The notes beneath the pieces were generated by a model. It was not told the origin of the DNA. It did not search any database and was given only the letters and a program-made list of their open reading frames with translations. A DNA stretch of 64,000 nt from Bog-756 sp963769905. Its GTDB lineage: Bacteria; Actinomycetota; Acidimicrobiia; Acidimicrobiales; RAAP-2. The stretch is taken from NCBI GenBank assembly GCA_963769905.1, contig CAVYNG010000002.1:992001-1056000 (forward strand). Reading direction: 5' to 3'. The position numbers and the translations under genes were made by a program. This document shows positions 55,844-63,738 of this stretch, piece after piece; positions within the stretch are counted from its first letter, which is position 1, and each line of letters starts with the position of its first letter.

Positions 55844-56478
55844 GGCCGCAGCTCCTTTGATCGACCGCGATATTTCGAGGCGCCCACCGCACCGCTCGAC
55901 TCGACAGCCGGGTGGAGGGACTCGATGAGGTGTTCGATCACCGCGACCGTCGGCTCTCGCTCGCCGGTCCTCAGGACGTGCAGGGTCGCTTCGACCCACG
56001 CGCCGACCAGCACGCGTGCGAGCGCCTCCGAGTCGAGCGGCACGATCTCGCCGCGGGCGATGGCCGCCGCGAGGACACCCTGGACGAGCTCGAGCGCGGT
56101 CTCCTGGTCGCGGCGCCCGCCTTCGTCGAGGGCGGGGATGGTCCAGGCGTCTCGGAGGAAGAAGCGCGCCGTACCGAGCGTCGGGAGCGCCCGCAGGAAG
56201 GCGTCGAACGCGCGCCGCATGTTGGCCACGACGTCCCCCTCGGGGTCGAACTCGGCGAGGGCCGCCTCGGTGAGACGCTCGTAGAGCTCGTGCTGGAGGT
56301 CGCGCCCGAGGTCGTCCTTGTCGGCGAACCAGTAGTAGACCGCCCCCTTGGTCACCCCCGCGGCATCGGCGATCTCCTCCATGGTGACCGCCGCGAAGCC
56401 GCGCTCCGCGAAGAGCTCGAGCGCGACGGCCATGATCCGGTCGCGGGTCTCCATCCCCTTGGGGTTACGGCGTGCCAT
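55840..56478 (-). CDS. TetR/AcrR-family regulator
   Basis: 212-residue TetR regulator. Seen: N-terminal helix-turn-helix ALELFAERGFAAVTMEEIAD, ADAAGVTKGAVYYWFADKDD, then an all-helical ligand domain. It overlaps the SDR stop (TGATG) on one side and the aminotransferase start (ATGA) on the other, so the three are one transcript and autoregulation is likely. The operator candidate GTTTC-GTAGG-GAAAC at 57331-57345 is upstream of the SDR gene. Ligand unknown; fatty acyl-CoA or a steroid-like compound fits the neighbourhood. Confidence 0.92.
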   Translation of the reverse strand: MARRNPKGMETRDRIMAVALELFAERGFAAVTMEEIADAAGVTKGAVYYWFADKDDLGRDLQHELYERLTEAALAEFDPEGDVVANMRRAFDAFLRALPTLGTARFFLRDAWTIPALDEGGRRDQETALELVQGVLAAAIARGEIVPLDSEALARVLVGAWVEATLHVLRTGEREPTVAVIEHLIESLHPAVESSGAVGASKYRGRSKELRP

Positions 56479-57272
56479 CAGGTTCCTTTCGACTGCATCC
56501 GCACGAACTCCGCCGCACCGGCGAGGAATCCCGCGGGATCCTGTGCCTTGCCGGATGCGAACTCTGCGAAGTACTCGGGCACGTAGACCGACAGCGCGTC
56601 CGCTTCGACGCCCGCGAGGATCGCCCGGACCGCCTCGTCGACCGTGATGGCCTCCACACCGCCGGTGAAGGGGTCGTTGTCCGGGAGGGTGAACAGCTCG
56701 GTGTCGACCACGCCCGGGTAGACGACGGTGATGGTGACACCGGTGTCCCAGAGGTCGACGACCATGGTCTCGGAGAACACCGCCAGCGCGGCCTTCGAAG
56801 CGCTGTACGCGGCCTCGCCGGGGGAGCTCAGGGGGGCAGCGACCGAAGAGACGTTGACCACCCGTCCCGAGCCGCGCTCGAGCATCTGGGGCAGCAGAGC
56901 GAGCGTGAGACGCACCGGCGAGAAGTAGTTGATCGCCATCACCGCCTCGACGGTCGCCGGGTCGAGCTTCGTCACGTGGCGTCGCTTGGGGATGCCGGCG
57001 TTGTTGACCAAGACGTCGATCCCCCCGAATTCGTTGCACGCCTCCTCGGCGAGGCGGTCGACCGCGGCGGGATCGGAAAGGTCGGCGACCCACATCGCCG
57101 AGCCGGGCGCGCGAGCCCGGCAGCGCTCGAGAACCGCGGCCAGACGATCGCGCCGACGGGCCGCGATCCCGACGGTGGCGCCTGCCTCGGCGAACGCCTC
57201 GGCCAGCCCTGCGCCGATGCCGGACGAAGCGCCGGTCACGAGGACCCGCGCTCCTTCGAAGGTTTGGGCCAC
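56478..57272 (-). CDS. Short-chain dehydrogenase/reductase (SDR)
   Basis: 264-residue SDR. GTG 57272 is preferred because GGGAGG lies 5 bases upstream; an ATG at 57398 would add a segment unlike the family. Seen: VTGASSGIGAGLAEAFAEAG, NNAGIPKRRHVTKLDP, YSASKAALAVFSE and VYPGVVDTELF. It resembles the SDR branch with a C-terminal tail acting on acyl or lipid substrates. It heads the minus-strand SDR-TetR-aminotransferase operon and is divergent from a methyltransferase at 57410. Confidence 0.9.
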   Translation of the reverse strand: MAQTFEGARVLVTGASSGIGAGLAEAFAEAGATVGIAARRRDRLAAVLERCRARAPGSAMWVADLSDPAAVDRLAEEACNEFGGIDVLVNNAGIPKRRHVTKLDPATVEAVMAINYFSPVRLTLALLPQMLERGSGRVVNVSSVAAPLSSPGEAAYSASKAALAVFSETMVVDLWDTGVTITVVYPGVVDTELFTLPDNDPFTGGVEAITVDEAVRAILAGVEADALSVYVPEYFAEFASGKAQDPAGFLAGAAEFVRMQSKGT

Positions 57273-57330
57273 CGTTGCCTCCCGTGCTCGCGGACCCGCG
57301 CCGGGTCGCCGCCGAGGATCATAAACTGAC

Positions 57331-57345
57331 GTTTCGTAGGGAAAC
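57331..57345. promoter_or_regulatory. Inverted repeat GTTTC-GTAGG-GAAAC, TetR operator candidate
   Basis: Perfect 5-bp arms with a 5-base spacer in the 137-base divergent gap between the SDR-TetR operon and a methyltransferase. It lies in an unusually AT-rich island (ATAAACTGACG before it, AACAATACGG after it), as expected for a promoter and operator. The TetR encoded downstream is the natural candidate ligand. Confidence 0.5.
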
Positions 57346-57409
57346 AATACGGATCCCCTGTCGCCGCCCGGCCGCTCGGCGCACCCGTGCTGGACCAAGA
57401 TCTGGAGTG

Positions 57410-58183
57410 ATGTCCGACGACACCTGGGCTCCGATTGTCGACCGATTCGTCGACGGTCACTACGGCAGCCTCCGTGGGCGCGTTCGCACCTACCTCATCG
57501 ATCAACATCTCCGCGAGCACTTGCCACCCCCGCCGGTGCGGCTGGTCGACGTCGGCGGTGGAGCCGGTCATCAAGCGCTGCCTCTGGCTCGAAGGGGCTA
57601 CGACGTCACGATCGTCGATCCGTCGGCCGCGATGCTCGAACGCGCCAGGGCGAGACTGGCGGACGAGTCATCGGAGGTGGCGCAAAGGGTGGTGCTCGTT
57701 CGGGCGAGCGCCGAGGAGGCGACTCGTATGGTCGGCAGCGGCGGCTTCGGCGGCGTCCTCTGCCACGGGGTGATCATGTACGTCGAGGAACAGCGTCCCT
57801 TCGTGGAGGCCCTGGCCGAGCTCGCTCAGCCGGGTGCGGTGGTGTCGGTCGTCGCGAAGAACGCGGAGGTGCTTGCGTCGGGGCCGGCTCTCGAGGGCGA
57901 TTGGGCTTCGGCGCTCGCGGCCTTCGAGACCGATCGGCAGATCAACGGCCTCGGGCTCGAAACCCGGGGCCATTCGCTCGAGGGGCTCTCCCGACTGTTG
58001 GCCGACGCGGGAATCGATCGGGTCGCCTGGTACGGGGTGCGGCTCTTCACCGACGGATGGACTCGGGAGGCCTCGCCCACCGACCCCGAAGCGAGCGTGC
58101 TGGCCGTCGAGCTCGAGGCGAGCCGGCGCGACCCGTACCGCAGCATGAGCAGGTTGTTGCACTTCGTCGGCGTCCGCTGCTGA
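57410..58183 (+). CDS. Class I SAM-dependent methyltransferase
   Basis: 257-residue methyltransferase from ATG 57410 (GGAG 4 bases upstream). Seen: VRLVDVGGGAGHQALPLARR (SAM loop), VTIVDPSAAMLERARARL, FGGVLCHGVIMYVEEQRPFV, and a C-terminal region typical of the SmtA/CmoM-like family (LGLETRGHSLEGLSRLLADAG, DRVAWYGVRLFTD). CmoM methylates carboxymethoxyuridine in tRNA; in an actinomycete this relative more likely methylates a small molecule. It is divergent from the SDR-TetR operon and convergent with amidohydrolase B. Confidence 0.85.
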   Translation: MSDDTWAPIVDRFVDGHYGSLRGRVRTYLIDQHLREHLPPPPVRLVDVGGGAGHQALPLARRGYDVTIVDPSAAMLERARARLADESSEVAQRVVLVRASAEEATRMVGSGGFGGVLCHGVIMYVEEQRPFVEALAELAQPGAVVSVVAKNAEVLASGPALEGDWASALAAFETDRQINGLGLETRGHSLEGLSRLLADAGIDRVAWYGVRLFTDGWTREASPTDPEASVLAVELEASRRDPYRSMSRLLHFVGVRC

Positions 58184-58204
58184 CGGCGTCGCCGCACTGT
58201 CGGG

Positions 58205-59398
58205 CTACGCCGCGGCACCGACCCCGAGGAGGCGCGCGGTGTTCGCCCCCATCACCTTGCGGACGTCCTCGTCCGCCAGTCCCTTCAGCTCGTCGACGAA
58301 GGAGATCGGGTCGGCCATCCCCTCCGGGTGCGGGAAGTCGGACCCGAAGAGGACGTGGTCCACCCCGAGGAGCTCGACGAGTCCGAGGACGTCCTCTTCG
58401 TGGTAGGGGTGGACGTAGACGTTCCGCTTGAACGCGACGACCGGGTCCTCCGGGCACTCCTGGGGCATCATCCGATAGGTCTCCTCCAGCTTGTGGAGGA
58501 GCGGGCGGACGAAGCTGCTCCCGTTCTCCACCGACAGGACCCGCAGCTCGGGGAAGCGGCTGAAGGCCCCATGGAGGGTCAAGGCGGTGAAGGTGTCGGT
58601 GATCGACCGATACTGCATCGACGCGAAACGGAACGGCGTCGGGCGGAAGGGTTGGAATTCCATACCTCCCTCCCAGTCGTCCGCATAGCGCGCGTACCCG
58701 CTGTCGGAGGCGTGCATGGAGACGGGGATCCCCTTGTCGACGACGGCTTCCCAGAACGGGTCGAACAGCGGGAGACCGGGTGAAGTGGTTCGGCCCGATG
58801 CCAGTGGCACCGGTGCCGGCCGGACGAGCACCGTCTTCGCGCCCCGCTCGAGGCACCACTCGAGCTCCTCGATCGCCTTGTCCACGATCGGGAGGGTGAT
58901 CACCGGGGTCGGGAAGATACGGTCTTCGTAGTCGAAGGTCCACGTTTCGAGCATCCACTCGTTGAGGGCGTGGATGACCGCGTGGATCGCCTCCACGTCG
59001 TCTCGGAGACGTTCTTCGACCAGGCTGGCGAGGGTCGGGAACATGAGCGCTCGGTCGACACCGAGCTCGTCCATGAGCTCGAGGCGGGCACCCGGCTCGC
59101 GAAAGGCGGGGAGGCACTTGATCGGGTCACCGAGGATCTCGCGGATGCTCTTTCCGGCCGGGTTGCCGTGCTTGAAGTACTCCTCCTGTGCCCCGGGGCG
59201 CGCCACCACGTCGAACGTCGGGTTGGGGATGTAGTCGCTGATCAGTCCCTTGACCACGACCTTGGTCCGGCCCCGGATCTCGACGTAGTCGATCAGCCCG
59301 TCGTACTTCTTCGGCAGGAATTTGGTGAGCGCCTCGCGCGTCTCGTACATGTGGTTGTCGGCATCGAAGACTTCGAAGTCCAAGGACCGTGACGGCAC
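58205..59398 (-). CDS. Amidohydrolase-2 family protein, paralogue B
   Basis: 397-residue TIM-barrel hydrolase/decarboxylase from GTG 59398, with GGGAGG 6 bases upstream. Seen: FEVFDADNHMYETREALTKF, GAQEEYFKHGNPAGKSIRE, MHASDSGYARY and FGSDFPHPEGMADPISF, all shared almost word for word with the protein at 3648, so the two are close paralogues. Both lie beside P450 genes, and paralogue B sits 88 bases from the P450 stop at 59487. Its reaction is unknown. A well-formed promoter lies 30 to 60 bases upstream. Confidence 0.9.
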   Translation of the reverse strand: MPSRSLDFEVFDADNHMYETREALTKFLPKKYDGLIDYVEIRGRTKVVVKGLISDYIPNPTFDVVARPGAQEEYFKHGNPAGKSIREILGDPIKCLPAFREPGARLELMDELGVDRALMFPTLASLVEERLRDDVEAIHAVIHALNEWMLETWTFDYEDRIFPTPVITLPIVDKAIEELEWCLERGAKTVLVRPAPVPLASGRTTSPGLPLFDPFWEAVVDKGIPVSMHASDSGYARYADDWEGGMEFQPFRPTPFRFASMQYRSITDTFTALTLHGAFSRFPELRVLSVENGSSFVRPLLHKLEETYRMMPQECPEDPVVAFKRNVYVHPYHEEDVLGLVELLGVDHVLFGSDFPHPEGMADPISFVDELKGLADEDVRKVMGANTARLLGVGAAA

Positions 59399-59428
59399 TG
59401 TCAACCTCCCGATCGTCCCTGTCTCGTG

Positions 59429-59457
59429 ACCATAAACAATATCGACATCGCTCTCAA
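59429..59457 (-). promoter_or_regulatory. Sigma70-type promoter of amidohydrolase B
   Basis: Minus-strand TTGAGA (59452-59457), 17-base spacer, TATGGT (59429-59434). This is a good match to TTGACA/TATAAT and would start the transcript near 59422, giving a 24-base leader containing GGGAGG before GTG 59398. Confidence 0.55.
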
Positions 59458-59486
59458 TGCAGCCCCTGAACCCGCCACGACGTCGT

Positions 59487-60740
59487 TCAACCGACCGGTG
59501 TGAACTCGAGGTGGAGGCTCTCGAGACCTCGCAGCATCCAAGTGGGCGAGTACTCGAAGCTTCGGCTGCCGACCGGGCCGTGGTAGGACTCCGCGATCCG
59601 GATGTCGTCGGTCCGGTCCAGCAGGCGCTGGATGGACACATTGGCCTCGGCGCGGGCGAGCGGAGCGCCCGCGCAGGTGTGGATGCCGTGGCCGAACGCG
59701 ATGTGCTGGCGGCCGTTCTCACGGTCGAGGCGGAGCTCCGCCGGGCACGTGAACTCGCCAGGGTCGTGGTTCGCCGCACCCGGCAGGACCATGACGGTGC
59801 TGCCGGCCGGGATGTCGGTCCCACCGACGGTGGTCGGCACCCGCGAGAGCCGGAAGGTGCCTTTGATCGGGCTCTCGAGCCGGAGCGCCTCCTCGATGAA
59901 GACAGGCACCAAGTTACGGTCGTCGCGGATCATCCGCTGGAGGTCGGGGCGGTCTCCGAGGATCTGCAGCGACGTGCTGAGCAGCCGCGCGGTGGTCTCT
60001 TGGCCTGCTGCGAAGAGATTGGCCGCGATGCGCATCACGTCGTCGACCGGCGGCAGCGAGCCGTCCGGGAAGGTGGCGGTGGCGAGGCCGGTCATGACGT
60101 CGTCGCGGGGATCTGCGCGTCGGTCCTCGATGTAGGTGGTGAACTTCTCGTACAGATACTCGAGCGGCTTGTGACTCATCTTGAGCTCCTGGCGCATGAG
60201 GTGATCCACGAAGTCGTCGTGATCCGCCTCCGGCACGCCGAGCAGGTCGGCGACCACGAGGAGCGTGTAGGGACCTGCGTACTCGCCGACGAACTCGCAC
60301 TCGCCCCGTGAATGGAACGTGTCGATCCGGCGATCGGCGAGCTGTTGGAGGAAGGCCTCGTTCTCCTTCAAGCGTTTCGGGGTGATCAACCGCATGAGCA
60401 ACCCGCGGTGCGCGGTGTGCTTGGGAGGATCGAAGGTGGGTAACTGATCGCTGAAGGGGAGCTCGTCGCGGTAGGTCTCGATGATCTGAGTGACGTCGTC
60501 GCCTTCGAGGGGAACCGGAAAGCGGGCGAAGGGGCCGATGGCCGAATTGCAGTTCGAGAACGTCGTCTGGTCGTGATAGACGGCGATCGCCTCGTCGTAA
60601 CCGGTCACCATGAACACGCCGCGGAACGGCTCCTTGGCAACGGGAGAGCGCTCACGAAGGTGGTCCCAGTACGGGTAGGGGTCGTCATTCAGGGCGTCCG
60701 TCTTGAAGTAGTCGACGGAGTCCGGATCCGCGTCGTTCAC
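59487..60740 (-). CDS. Cytochrome P450
   Basis: About 417-residue soluble P450. GTG 60740 (VNDADPDSVDYFKTDA) is chosen because GGGAG lies 5 bases upstream; GTG 60752 is the alternative. Seen: AAGQETTARLLST (I-helix), EEALRLESPIKGTF (ExxR region) and FGHGIHTCAGAPLARAE (haem cysteine loop). The threonine pair in QETT and the cysteine are intact. It is one of two P450s here, each with an SDR or ADH nearby, so successive oxidations of one substrate are likely. Divergent from an SDR gene at 60833 with TATCTT as a possible -10 for the latter. Confidence 0.93.
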   Translation of the reverse strand: MNDADPDSVDYFKTDALNDDPYPYWDHLRERSPVAKEPFRGVFMVTGYDEAIAVYHDQTTFSNCNSAIGPFARFPVPLEGDDVTQIIETYRDELPFSDQLPTFDPPKHTAHRGLLMRLITPKRLKENEAFLQQLADRRIDTFHSRGECEFVGEYAGPYTLLVVADLLGVPEADHDDFVDHLMRQELKMSHKPLEYLYEKFTTYIEDRRADPRDDVMTGLATATFPDGSLPPVDDVMRIAANLFAAGQETTARLLSTSLQILGDRPDLQRMIRDDRNLVPVFIEEALRLESPIKGTFRLSRVPTTVGGTDIPAGSTVMVLPGAANHDPGEFTCPAELRLDRENGRQHIAFGHGIHTCAGAPLARAEANVSIQRLLDRTDDIRIAESYHGPVGSRSFEYSPTWMLRGLESLHLEFTPVG

Positions 60741-60832
60741 GTTCTCTCCCACTGGGACGCTCGGTACTGCTCGCTCGTGACCGCCACGGCTATCTTCGGA
60801 CGAACGGGTCGGGCGAGAAGGAGCAGTGGCCG

Positions 60833-61624
60833 ATGGGCAACGAACTCATGGGGAAGGTCGCGATCGTCACCGGGGGCGCGAGCGGGATCGGGCGAGCCAC
60901 TGCCGAGTTGTTCGCGCGCGAAGGAGCGAAAGTCGTCGTCGCGGACGTGGATACCGAAAGAGGAGAGGAGCTCGCGGGCCGCCTCGGCGCTGCCGTTGCG
61001 TTCCGGCGGACCGACGTCTCCGACCCCCAGCAGGTGGAGGGTCTCGTCGAGTTCGCCGTCGGCACGTTCGGCGGCCTGCAGGTGATGTGCAACAACGCGG
61101 GGATCTCGAGCTCGTTCCGTCGCTTCCTGCGGGACGACCTCTCCGACCTCCATCACGTGATGGCGGTCAACCTCTACGGCGTGATCTTCGGCAGTCAGTA
61201 CGCCGCACGCCACATGGCCGAGCACGGTGGCGGCTCGATCGTGAACACGTCCTCGATCGGCGCCCTCTCGGGAGGCGGCCCTCCGATCGCCTACCGCACC
61301 TCGAAGGCGGCGATCATCCAGTTCAGCCGCTCGATCGCCGTCGACCTGGCCGAATACGGCATCCGGGTCAATTGCATCGCTCCTGGTCACATCCCGACGG
61401 AGATCACCGGTTACGACCTCGGCTCGGTGATCCGGGTCCACCAGCCGCTCCAGCGTCAGGGGACCTCCGAGGACGTCGCGAACGCCATCCTCTTCCTGGC
61501 CGGCGGACGTGCCGCGCAGATCACCGGCACCCTCCTCCCCGTCGACGGTGGGTCGACGGCCGGCCCTCCGCTGAACCAGCTGAAGGTGTTGCGGGCCGGA
61601 ATGACCGCGCTCGACCAAGCCTGA
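60833..61624 (+). CDS. Short-chain dehydrogenase/reductase (SDR)
   Basis: 263-residue SDR, ATG 60833 with AAGGAG 9 bases upstream. Seen: TGGASGIGRATAELFAREGA, NNAGISSSFRRFLRDDL, SSIGALSGGGPPIAYRTSKAA (catalytic Ser and YxxxK), RVNCIAPGHIPTEITG. It would oxidise a secondary alcohol such as the product of a P450. It stands alone between the divergent P450 and the convergent TetR gene. TATCTT at 60791-60796 fits TAnnnT and may be its -10. Confidence 0.92.
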   Translation: MGNELMGKVAIVTGGASGIGRATAELFAREGAKVVVADVDTERGEELAGRLGAAVAFRRTDVSDPQQVEGLVEFAVGTFGGLQVMCNNAGISSSFRRFLRDDLSDLHHVMAVNLYGVIFGSQYAARHMAEHGGGSIVNTSSIGALSGGGPPIAYRTSKAAIIQFSRSIAVDLAEYGIRVNCIAPGHIPTEITGYDLGSVIRVHQPLQRQGTSEDVANAILFLAGGRAAQITGTLLPVDGGSTAGPPLNQLKVLRAGMTALDQA

Positions 61625-61668
61625 GCGATCGTGCGCGTCGCCCGGGACGGACATCAGGTCCTGGGTCG

Positions 61669-62331
61669 TCATCCCGGACCCCGACCGTCTCGGACCGCGT
61701 CCTCGACCAGCCCGATGACCCAGGCGATGCCACGGATGGCCCGTTTCTGGTCGACCTGCCAGTCGACCACCAGTCGTTCGTAGGCCGCCACGCTCCAGAG
61801 CACATCGAACATCGCAGCGGCGACCGTCTGGTCCTCGGGCGACCACTGGTGAGCATGTGCCGCGATGGCACTCAGCAGCGCGTCGCGCTGGCGCTGGTTC
61901 GCCTCCGCGAGCGTCGGATCGAGCGGTGCTCGGGGTTCGACGGGATACGACGACACGTGGTCGAAGATGCGAGACGCGATGTTCGCGATGTCGTCGAGCG
62001 CCATCCCGGCCAGGTCGATGCCCGCATCTTCCTCCTCGCGCTGCATTACCGCGTCGCGGAGTCCCCGTTCGTTCCCGAAGTAGCGGTACACGGTCCGCTC
62101 GTTGACGCGGGCGCGATCGGCGACAGCCCGCACGGTCAGGCCCTTCCAGTCGCGAATGGACGATCGGTGGAGGAGCTCGCAGCCTGCCGACACGATCCGG
62201 TCCCGTGTCCCTGCCGCCTGCTGGCGCCGTCGTGCTCCGTTGTAGGGCCGCCGCAACGGCCCCTCGGCAGTCCGCTCCGACACCTCGGACTTCGTGACGC
62301 CGGGTCTTTTGCGCCTCGGGCTCGTCGGCAC
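61669..62331 (-). CDS. TetR/AcrR-family regulator
   Basis: 220-residue TetR regulator from GTG 62331, 7 bases after the P450 stop (TGA) on the same strand. Seen: a basic N-terminal segment, then DWKGLTVRAVADRARVNERT and VYRYFGNERGLRDAVMQRE, a clear helix-turn-helix, then a helical ligand domain (SSYPVEPRAPLDPTLAEANQ). It is co-transcribed with the P450 at 62339. The inverted repeat 63556-63578 upstream of that P450 is the best operator candidate, giving autoregulation by the pathway's effector. Confidence 0.92.
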   Translation of the reverse strand: MPTSPRRKRPGVTKSEVSERTAEGPLRRPYNGARRRQQAAGTRDRIVSAGCELLHRSSIRDWKGLTVRAVADRARVNERTVYRYFGNERGLRDAVMQREEEDAGIDLAGMALDDIANIASRIFDHVSSYPVEPRAPLDPTLAEANQRQRDALLSAIAAHAHQWSPEDQTVAAAMFDVLWSVAAYERLVVDWQVDQKRAIRGIAWVIGLVEDAVRDGRGPG

Positions 62332-62338
62332 CGCGTCC

Positions 62339-63535
62339 TCAGGGCGAGTGCACCGGGAGGATCTCCCAGCCCCGCACGGTCGAGGTGGGTGAGAGCTTTG
62401 CGTTGTGAAGGTCGACCTCCCACTCGGGGAAGCGGCTCAGCAGCTCGTCGAGGACGATGCGACCCTCGAGCCGGGCCAGCGCGGCGCCCATGCAGAAGTG
62501 GATGCCGTACCCGAAGGTCAACTGTCGCTCGAACTCGCGGTGGATGTCGAAGCGATCCCCGTCGGGGAATCGCCGGTCGTCGCGGTTGGCGGAGGCGTTC
62601 AGGAAGACCATGACGCTGCCCTCGGGCACGGTCTGGTCATGCACCTCGACGTCGCTGGCGACATAGCGCGCGACGTGCGGAGCAGGTGACTCGTAGCGAA
62701 GGATCTCCTCGATGGCATTGGGGACGAGTGATCGGTCCTCGAAGAGCTCGCGCCGTTGGTCTGGGTGGTCGGCCAGCACCTTTCCCGTCCACCCGATCAG
62801 CCGGTTGGTGGTCTCGTTGCCTGCACCTGCGATCACGTTCACGAAGGTCAGGAGTTCGTTGCGGGTCAGTCGACGGACCGTTCCGTTCTCGTCTTCGAAC
62901 TCGGCCTCCAAGAGCTCGGTCATCAGGTCGTCGGAGGGATGGTCGGCTCGCCACTCGATGTACTCGGCGAACATCTCCCCGGTGACGATCTCGCCGGTGA
63001 CCTGCATGGGCCTTCCCTCCTCCGTCCGGAGGCTGGCGTCGACCTGGTCGCGGATCGCGACCTGGTCGCCCTCGGGGATCCCGAGGAGCATGCCGATGGT
63101 CTGCATGGGCACGAGTGCTCCCAGATCGGCGATGAGGTCGAACCCCGTCGCTCCGACGAGCGGGTCGAGGCAGCGTCCGCAGAACTCCCGAACCTTGGCC
63201 TCGAGCTCGGCCACCCGCCTGGTGGTGAAGGCCCGTGAGACCAGGCGGCGATGGACGCTGTGGACGGGTGGGTCCTCGAAGATGAGCACGCCAGGTGGCA
63301 TCGCGATGTTCGCCCGGATGACCTCGAGGATCGCCCCGCGTCCGGAGATGTAGGTCTGAGGATCGAGCAGCCCCCGTTCGACATCGTCGAACCGGCTGAC
63401 CGCGTAGAAGTCGTGCACGTCGTTGAAGTAGAGAGGCGCCTCCTCCCGCAGGCGGCGATAGACGGGGTACGGGTCGGCGTTGATCTCGACGTCGTACATG
63501 TCGTAGTAGACGTCGCTCCGGCTGGTCACGGTCAC
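62339..63535 (-). CDS. Cytochrome P450
   Basis: 398-residue soluble P450, GTG 63535 with GAGGAGG 7 bases upstream. Seen: AGAGNETTNRLIGWTGKVLA (I-helix), IEEILRYESPAPH (ExxR region) and FGYGIHFCMGAALARLE (haem loop). It differs clearly from the other two P450s. The TetR gene follows after 7 bases, and the NDMA-type alcohol dehydrogenase is divergent, so alcohol produced by this P450 could be oxidised by it, then by the aldehyde dehydrogenase at 16003. Ferredoxins at 5001 or 21851 are possible electron donors. Confidence 0.94.
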   Translation of the reverse strand: MTVTSRSDVYYDMYDVEINADPYPVYRRLREEAPLYFNDVHDFYAVSRFDDVERGLLDPQTYISGRGAILEVIRANIAMPPGVLIFEDPPVHSVHRRLVSRAFTTRRVAELEAKVREFCGRCLDPLVGATGFDLIADLGALVPMQTIGMLLGIPEGDQVAIRDQVDASLRTEEGRPMQVTGEIVTGEMFAEYIEWRADHPSDDLMTELLEAEFEDENGTVRRLTRNELLTFVNVIAGAGNETTNRLIGWTGKVLADHPDQRRELFEDRSLVPNAIEEILRYESPAPHVARYVASDVEVHDQTVPEGSVMVFLNASANRDDRRFPDGDRFDIHREFERQLTFGYGIHFCMGAALARLEGRIVLDELLSRFPEWEVDLHNAKLSPTSTVRGWEILPVHSP

Positions 63536-63555
63536 GGAGCTACCTCCTCGGGACT

Positions 63556-63594
63556 TTCGTGTCGCACTCTGACACGAAGGCTATAGTCGGTCAA
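63556..63594. promoter_or_regulatory. Perfect 8-bp inverted repeat and divergent promoters
   Basis: TTCGTGTC (63556-63563), 7-base spacer GCACTCT, GACACGAA (63571-63578): a perfect inverted repeat in the 203-base gap between the P450 and alcohol dehydrogenase. On the minus strand TTGACC (63589-63594) is a good -35 whose -10 would fall inside the repeat; on the plus strand TATAGT (63582-63587) is a good -10. Binding here would block both genes. The TetR co-transcribed with the P450 is the likely binder. Confidence 0.6.
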
Positions 63595-63738
63595 GTGCCG
63601 CCGGTCGACGAACCTCGGGATCCTTCGAGGCCGGGTGTTCGCGACGCTCGACCCCGGCGAGTGGATCGACTGGACGAAGATGGAGCGTTTCCCGCCTCTG
63701 CCGGCAGCGGCCGGCGAGGAGCAAGGGGGTGGACGTCG

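Noticed and set aside
56479..57093. Minus-strand N-terminal extension of TetR at 55840
   Set aside because: It overlaps the SDR in another frame; the helix-turn-helix begins right after ATG 56478.
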